Of a stretch of DNA of 43,308 nt, positions 38,821 through 43,308 are shown one piece after another. The translations under genes were made by a program, and so were the position numbers. The notes under the pieces are model-generated. The model was not told where the DNA came from. It worked only from the letters and a program-made list of their open reading frames with translations, and did no database searches. This DNA is from Clostridia bacterium (lineage in GTDB: Bacteria; Bacillota; Clostridia; UBA1212; UBA1255), in contig JAEFAM010000015.1 of assembly GCA_016287565.1 (NCBI GenBank), positions 1 through 43,308 of the forward strand, in the 5' to 3' direction. Position 1 is the stretch's first letter, and every line of letters starts with the position of its first letter.

Positions 38821-39612
38821 GTGGGTGAATTGCTGAAAGCGGATCTGTACCGCATAATTAAGAGCAAACTCTTCCTGGTGGCGCTGATCATTGCCGCCGT
38901 ATTTCCCGTGCTGACTGTGCTGATGTATCTGCTGATCGACAAGATGCTGGGTTCCGGCGATGAGATCTCCTCTCTTTTTGGCATAGGCATAAACGCCCGG
39001 ATGATCGCCGGCGAAGCTTTCTCGCAGTCCAGCAACATGGGATTGATACTGACCATATTCATCACCATATTGATCGGCTTAGACGTTTCCGACGGCATGC
39101 TCCGCAACAAGATAATCGCCGGCCGCAGCAGGCAGAGCATTTACTTTTCCCACCTGATCACCTCCGGAATCATAAGCGGGGCGATCATGCTGATGTATGC
39201 GCTCATCATGCTGCTGTTCGGCTGCCTGTGCTTCGGGTACGGAGTTAAGATAGACGGCGCGGAACTTGTCCGGATCGTATTCTTCCTGGTTACCGGCGTT
39301 TTCACTTTCTTCTTCTCCGCTTCGGTCTCCACGGCGTTTGCGCTGTCGGTCAATAATATCGCCCCCGCCGTCATTTTCAGCGTGCTCACCGGCATGGGGC
39401 TCAGCCTGATCACGAGCCTGGTCCACACCTTCAATGTCGCTTCGGACAATAAATGGCTCTGCCTCATCCCGACGTATACCAACGGTTCATTCCTTTCCAG
39501 CGGCAGTTTCGATACGCTGTCATTCTCCCTGGGCATCCTGTCGTACCTGGTGCTGGGCGCGCTCGTCACCATCCTGGGCCTGAACGTTTTCAAGAAAAAA
39601 GACGTGAAGTGA
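38821..39612 (+). CDS. ABC-2 type transporter permease
   Basis: Polytopic membrane subunit of 263 residues, partner of the preceding ATPase. Six hydrophobic segments can be seen (about 17-42, 62-88, 103-128, 138-168, 175-195, 235-255), the ABC-2 layout. The N-terminal MGELLKADLYRIIKSKLFL is an amphipathic entry helix typical of these permeases. The start is GTG 38821, one base after the ATPase stop. A GC-rich hairpin (39613-39629) follows directly after the stop. Confidence 0.87.
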   Translation: MGELLKADLYRIIKSKLFLVALIIAAVFPVLTVLMYLLIDKMLGSGDEISSLFGIGINARMIAGEAFSQSSNMGLILTIFITILIGLDVSDGMLRNKIIAGRSRQSIYFSHLITSGIISGAIMLMYALIMLLFGCLCFGYGVKIDGAELVRIVFFLVTGVFTFFFSASVSTAFALSVNNIAPAVIFSVLTGMGLSLITSLVHTFNVASDNKWLCLIPTYTNGSFLSSGSFDTLSFSLGILSYLVLGALVTILGLNVFKKKDVK

Positions 39613-39629
39613 CCGGGCGACGCGCCCGG
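39613..39629 (+). other. GC-rich hairpin after the permease stop codon
   Basis: CCGGGCG (39613-39619) pairs with CGCCCGG (39623-39629) around the loop ACG. No T run follows, so it is not a standard terminator. Confidence 0.45.
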
Positions 39630-39679
39630 AGCGCATACCGGAAAAGGGGAGAGAACGGACGCCTCAGGGACGCTTCCGA

Positions 39680-39708
39680 TTTACATCGACGCCGGAAAGT
39701 GGTATAAT
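39680..39708 (+). promoter_or_regulatory. Promoter of deoD
   Basis: TTTACA at 39680-39685, a 17-bp spacer and TATAAT at 39703-39708. Confidence 0.75.
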
Positions 39709-39778
39709 AAACGCAGCGATAAGAGGCCGGAAATACGGAATAAATTGTCGTAACGACCGAATAAAAGGAGCTGTTCTT

Positions 39779-40495
39779 ATGAGTAATTATCCCACACCGC
39801 ACATCGACGCGACGCCGGAAGATTTCGCGCCCACGGTGCTGATGCCCGGAGATCCCCTCAGGTCGAGATTCATTGCCGAAAACTTTATGGAAGGAGCGCG
39901 GCTCGTCAACAACGTGCGCGGCGTTCAGGGTTATACCGGTCTCTATAAAGGCCGTCCGGTCTCGGTGATGGCTTCCGGAATGGGGCAGCCTTCCATAGGC
40001 ATTTACGCCTACGAGCTGTTCAACTATTTCGGCGTGGAGAATATCATACGCGTGGGTTCCTGCGGCTCCCTTTGCAAAGACCTGCACGTAAAAGACGTAA
40101 TACTGGCCATGGGCGCCTGCACCAACGGCAATTTCGCTTCGCAATACGAACTTCCGGGCACTTTCAGCCCCATCGCCGATTTCAAACTGCTTACCGCCGC
40201 CGCGGAATGTTGCGAAAAGGCGGGCGTGCGCTACCGTGTGGGCAACATATTCTCCTCCGACGTGTTTTACAACGACGCCGGTTCTACGCTCAAGTGGACC
40301 AAGATGGGAGTCCTGGGTATCGAAATGGAATCCGCGGCGCTTTACTGCACCGCCGCCCGGGCCGGAAAGAGAGCGCTCTCCATCTGCGCCGTCAGCGACT
40401 CCCTCGTGGCAGACGAATATATGACCGCGGCAGAGCGGGAAAAGGGCCTCACAGATATGATAGGCGTTGCCCTGGAGACCGCTTTGAAGATCTGA
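39779..40495 (+). CDS. deoD: Purine-nucleoside phosphorylase DeoD
   Basis: Trimeric/hexameric NP-I phosphorylase that splits purine (deoxy)ribonucleosides with phosphate for base salvage. It has 238 residues. Motifs: phosphate-binding MPGDPLRSRFIAE, GMGQPSIGIYAYEL, IRVGSCGSL, the ribose-binding GIEMESAALY and the catalytic Asp in AVSDSL. The low-molecular-mass DeoD form, distinct from PunA. A single-gene unit with its own promoter and an AAGGAG site. Confidence 0.96.
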   Translation: MSNYPTPHIDATPEDFAPTVLMPGDPLRSRFIAENFMEGARLVNNVRGVQGYTGLYKGRPVSVMASGMGQPSIGIYAYELFNYFGVENIIRVGSCGSLCKDLHVKDVILAMGACTNGNFASQYELPGTFSPIADFKLLTAAAECCEKAGVRYRVGNIFSSDVFYNDAGSTLKWTKMGVLGIEMESAALYCTAARAGKRALSICAVSDSLVADEYMTAAEREKGLTDMIGVALETALKI

Positions 40496-40628
40496 TCCGG
40501 TCATCAGTTACCATCATCAGGCAGATATGAAAAACAGAAAAACGATAATAAATATCATCCTTACGAAACTTAACGCAGCCGGGCGGAACCGATAAAACAT
40601 CAAATCTCATGCCGGACGGGATCGGACT

Positions 40629-42695
40629 ATGGAAGAACGTACTGTTTTCGATTGGATCGAAGAAGAGAATAAAGGCGCGGGGCAGGCGGGCGAAAAAGAG
40701 TTCGGCCGCATGAAAGAGCTCGTTAAAACGCTGAACGAAGCGGCATTCGCGTATTACGTGGACGACAGGGAGATAATGTCCAATTTCGAGTACGACAGGC
40801 TTTACGACGAATTGGCCGCCCTTGAAAAAAGCACCGGCGTCACGCTCCCGGACAGCCCTACGAAGAGCGCCGGAGCCGGGTACAGGCCCGTTTCGAAGCT
40901 GGTCAAATCGGAACACGAATTTCCCGCGCTGTCACTGGATAAGACCAAGGACAGGCAGGCACTGGCCGGATGGCTGGGAGGCATGGAAGGCGTGCTTTCC
41001 TGGAAACTCGACGGGCTGACCGTGGTATTGACGTACCGGAACGGCACGCTCTTAAAAGCGGTGACCAGGGGCAACGGTTTCGTGGGCGAGGACGTGACCC
41101 ACAACGTGGTCCATTTCGCCGGCGTGCCCAGGCGGATAGGTTTCGGCGGAAAGCTGATCGTCCGGGGCGAGGCGGTGATGAAATATGCCGACTTCGAAAA
41201 AGTGAATAAGGAATTGCCCGAGACGGAAGCCAAATATAAAAACCCGCGGAATCTCGCCTCCGCCACCGTGCGGCTGCTGGATCCCGGAATTGCCCTTACC
41301 AGGCCCGTAACGCTGTGCGCCTTCGACCTGGTGTACGCCGATCAGGGAGCGGACATTTCAGACCCGAATTCTAAATTTTCTCAACTGGAATGGCTTAAAA
41401 AGCAGGGCTTCACAGTGGTGGAGCACACGCTGGTCACGTCTCTTACGGTGGAATACGAAGTGGGACGGTACGAAGAGGAACTGCCCGGGAACGAATTTCC
41501 CACAGACGGGCTGGTGCTGATAATCGACGATGAAAAATACGGAAAGTCCCTGGGCTCCACGGGCAAATTCCCCAGGAACGGCATCGCGTTCAAATGGCAA
41601 GACGAGACCGCCGAGACCAGGATCAGGGAAGTGGAGTGGTCCGCGTCAAGGACGGGGCTGCTGAATCCCGTTGCCGTGTTCGAACCGGTGGAGATAGAAG
41701 GCACCACCGTCAGCAGGGCGTCGGTGCACAACGTCAGCATTGCCAGAAGCCTGAAACTTGCCCCGGGCTCCGGAGTCCGGGTGTACAAGGCGAACCTGAT
41801 AATACCCCAGATCGCCGAAACTTTCGACCCGAAAGGGGAAACTTTCGTGCCTTCGAAGTGCCCCGTATGCGGCGGCCCCACGGTCATCCGTGAAAACGAA
41901 GGCATCGAGACGCTGTATTGCGACGATCCCGGGTGCCCGGCCAAACACGTGGGCAGGTTCTCCTATTTCGTGTCCCGGGACGCGGTCAACGTTAACGGCC
42001 TGTCCGAGGCTACGCTGGAGGCGTTCATCGACGCCGGATTCGTAAGGCGCTTCCCGGATCTGTACCATCTGGACCGCTATAAAGAAGCCATCGTAGGCAT
42101 GGAAGGTTTCGGCGAAAGATCCTACGACAATCTCATCGCCTCCGTGGAGCAGAGCCGCAGCGTGAAATTCTCTGCGCTGCTGAACGCCCTGGGCATCCCC
42201 GGCATCGGAAAAGACATGGCAAAACAGCTTTCCCGGTTCTTAGGCGAAAACGCCTGCGAACGGTTCCGGGAGCTGCTGAAAGAAAGATACGATTTCAGCA
42301 CCGTGGACGGCATCGGCGCCGTCATAAACGACAATATCTACGCCTGGGCCGACGATCCCGAACGGTTCGGAGAATTCGAAGCGCTGCTACCCGAACTCGA
42401 CGTTTCCGACGACGCTCCTGCAGCGCGCGTCGAAGCCGGATCCGAAGGGAACGACCCGGTGTACGGCAGGACTTTCGTCATCACCGGCAGCCTTGTCAAT
42501 TTCACCAACAGGGACCAGATGATCGCATTCATAGAGGAGCGGGGCGGCAGGGTCTCCGGCTCCGTGTCCTCGAAGACCGATTACCTGATCAACAACGACG
42601 TCAATTCCGGCTCGGGCAAAAACAAGAAAGCAAAAGAGCTTGGCGTGCCCGTGATCAGCGAAGCAGAATTTATGGCAATGTGCAAAGGAAATTGA
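40629..42695 (+). CDS. ligA: NAD-dependent DNA ligase LigA
   Basis: Essential DNA ligase that seals Okazaki fragments and repair nicks using NAD+. It has 688 residues. Domains in order: Ia (about 20-80, with YYVDDREIMSNFEYDRLYDEL), adenylation domain with the nucleophile in SWKLDGLTV (KLDG, normally KxDG) and the GEAVM motif, OB fold, Zn finger CPVCGG...CDDPGCPAKH, HhH domain with LNALGIPGIGKDMA, and the C-terminal BRCT domain from about residue 610. Ia is preceded by a longer than usual acidic N-terminus. Its terminator overlaps the gltX promoter. Confidence 0.96.
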   Translation: MEERTVFDWIEEENKGAGQAGEKEFGRMKELVKTLNEAAFAYYVDDREIMSNFEYDRLYDELAALEKSTGVTLPDSPTKSAGAGYRPVSKLVKSEHEFPALSLDKTKDRQALAGWLGGMEGVLSWKLDGLTVVLTYRNGTLLKAVTRGNGFVGEDVTHNVVHFAGVPRRIGFGGKLIVRGEAVMKYADFEKVNKELPETEAKYKNPRNLASATVRLLDPGIALTRPVTLCAFDLVYADQGADISDPNSKFSQLEWLKKQGFTVVEHTLVTSLTVEYEVGRYEEELPGNEFPTDGLVLIIDDEKYGKSLGSTGKFPRNGIAFKWQDETAETRIREVEWSASRTGLLNPVAVFEPVEIEGTTVSRASVHNVSIARSLKLAPGSGVRVYKANLIIPQIAETFDPKGETFVPSKCPVCGGPTVIRENEGIETLYCDDPGCPAKHVGRFSYFVSRDAVNVNGLSEATLEAFIDAGFVRRFPDLYHLDRYKEAIVGMEGFGERSYDNLIASVEQSRSVKFSALLNALGIPGIGKDMAKQLSRFLGENACERFRELLKERYDFSTVDGIGAVINDNIYAWADDPERFGEFEALLPELDVSDDAPAARVEAGSEGNDPVYGRTFVITGSLVNFTNRDQMIAFIEERGGRVSGSVSSKTDYLINNDVNSGSGKNKKAKELGVPVISEAEFMAMCKGN

Positions 42696-42729
42696 CCGCC
42701 GGGCGGCCGATCCGCGCCAATCGTCCCAC

Positions 42730-42771
42730 AGCCCTTCGCCGTCTTCCTTTGATTGACACGGAGGGCTTTTT
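42730..42771 (+). terminator. Probable terminator of ligA, overlapping the gltX promoter
   Basis: AGCCCT (42730-42735) pairs with AGGGCT (42762-42767), extended after a 3-base bulge by CCGT (42739-42742) with ACGG (42758-42761), followed by five T (42767-42771). The gltX -35 box lies in the loop and on the inner stem. Confidence 0.55.
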
Positions 42772-42781
42772 GGTATATTAT
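42753..42781 (+). promoter_or_regulatory. Promoter of gltX
   Basis: TTGACA at 42753-42758, a 17-bp spacer and TATTAT at 42776-42781. Confidence 0.7.
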
Positions 42782-42865
42782 CTAAAGATAGGGATAAGCC
42801 CCGCCGGAACGCGCAGAAAACGCCGGCCGGCAGGCATCTTCCCGAAATAACGAGAGGGGTTCATT

Positions 42866-43308
42866 ATGAGCAAAGTCAGGACCAGATTCGCTCCAAGCCC
42901 TACGGGGTACATGCATATAGGAAACCTGCGCACGTGTCTGTACGAATATCTCATCGCCCGCGTAAACGGAGGCACTTTCGTGCTGAGGATCGAGGACACG
43001 GACCAGGAAAGGTTCGTGGAAGGCGCCATGGACGCCGTGTTCAACACGCTTGAAATGACCGGGATCGGATACGACGAAGGCCCCGGAAAAGAAGGAAAAT
43101 GCGGACCGTACATCCAGAGCCAGCGCAGGAAGATATACAAGAGATACGCCGAGAAGCTCGTCAAGATGGGCAAGGCGTACTACTGCTTCTGCACCAAAGA
43201 GCGGCTGGAGTCCCTCAAGGCGGACGAAGAGACGCTGGGCGCCTCGCTGAACTACGACCGCCACTGCAGGAATCTTTCCGAAGAAGAGATCAAAGCGAAC
43301 CTGGCCGC
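42866..43308 (+). CDS. gltX: Glutamyl-tRNA synthetase GltX, 5' part (cut by window end)
   Basis: Class I aminoacyl-tRNA synthetase that charges tRNA-Glu (and tRNA-Gln in organisms using GatCAB). Only the first 147 codons are in the window. The N-terminal [23 protein letters not shown] contains the HIGH motif (MHIG), followed by [15 protein letters not shown] and the Zn/CP-like region starting with [10 protein letters not shown]. The start ATG 42866 has GAGGGG upstream. It continues beyond 43308; the KMSKS motif is not yet reached. Confidence 0.95.
   Translation, partial: MSKVRTRFAPSPTGYMHIGNLRTCLYEYLIARVNGGTFVLRIEDTDQERFVEGAMDAVFNTLEMTGIGYDEGPGKEGKCGPYIQSQRRKIYKRYAEKLVKMGKAYYCFCTKERLESLKADEETLGASLNYDRHCRNLSEEEIKANLA

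Overview
The window looks like an ordinary chromosomal segment of a moderately GC-rich, monoderm member of the Bacillota, most likely class Clostridia. The support is the set of families present: YqhQ/DUF1385 next to prmC, a YabE-like 3D-domain protein in front of rsmA, a Flp1-type Tad pilin, a DUF6382-like FHA protein, ytxH/ytxG-like genes, an archaeal-type asd beside dapA and dapB, and a one-piece tmRNA with a Firmicutes-style ANDN... tag. Promoters are mostly close to the sigma-A consensus (TTGACA, 16-18 bp, TATAAT). TTG and GTG starts are common, and TGA stops are often followed by C. I see no CRISPR array, insertion sequence, prophage or integrase, and no stretch over 300 bases without a gene. 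The species cannot be named from this evidence.

Layout. 1-4423: DUF1385 protein, prmC, YabE-like cell-wall protein, rsmA. 4517-8618: a compact Tad/type IVb pilus-like operon (CpaF ATPase, TadB, TadC, Flp1 pilin, FHA protein). 8660-12491: mreB, murC (minus strand) and a divergent AlgX-like SGNH protein. 12591-18358: a sulfur and Fe-S block with nifS-iscU-metY and cysK on the minus strand, facing an IscR-type regulator and an Mrp ATPase on the plus strand; inverted repeats sit on both divergent promoters. 18386-21204: minus-strand operon of an anchored secreted protein, a lipoprotein DD-carboxypeptidase and an SDR oxidoreductase. 21364-21740: ssrA. 21900-26266: argC-argJ-argB-argD with an ARG-box-like operator. 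26263-31189: ferredoxin, TrmN6-like and RsmI methyltransferases, a deacetylase, a PepV-like dipeptidase split by an in-frame TAG, and a Nudix hydrolase. 31187-34160: asd-dapA-dapB (minus strand). 34168-37684: YgjP-like metallopeptidase, rpsT, esterase, ytxH-like and ytxG-like proteins, and a DUF6106-like protein. 37739-43308: tRNA-Arg(CCG), an ABC exporter pair, deoD, ligA and the start of gltX.

Functional reading. Several blocks feed cell-envelope growth (MurC, MreB, DacF-like, the 3D protein, and Asd/DapA/DapB for diaminopimelate). Another set serves translation and its quality control (PrmC, RsmA, RsmI, TrmN6, S20, tmRNA, tRNA-Arg). The nifS-iscU-metY arrangement joins Fe-S assembly to assimilation of sulfur into amino acids under what looks like shared Rrf2/IscR control. 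The least standard system is the minimal Tad/Flp1-FHA locus, which has no prepilin peptidase, TadZ or minor pilins beside it. The clearest anomalies are the amber codon inside the M20 dipeptidase, the missing start region of the DUF1385 gene, and the SxN-motif change in the DD-carboxypeptidase.
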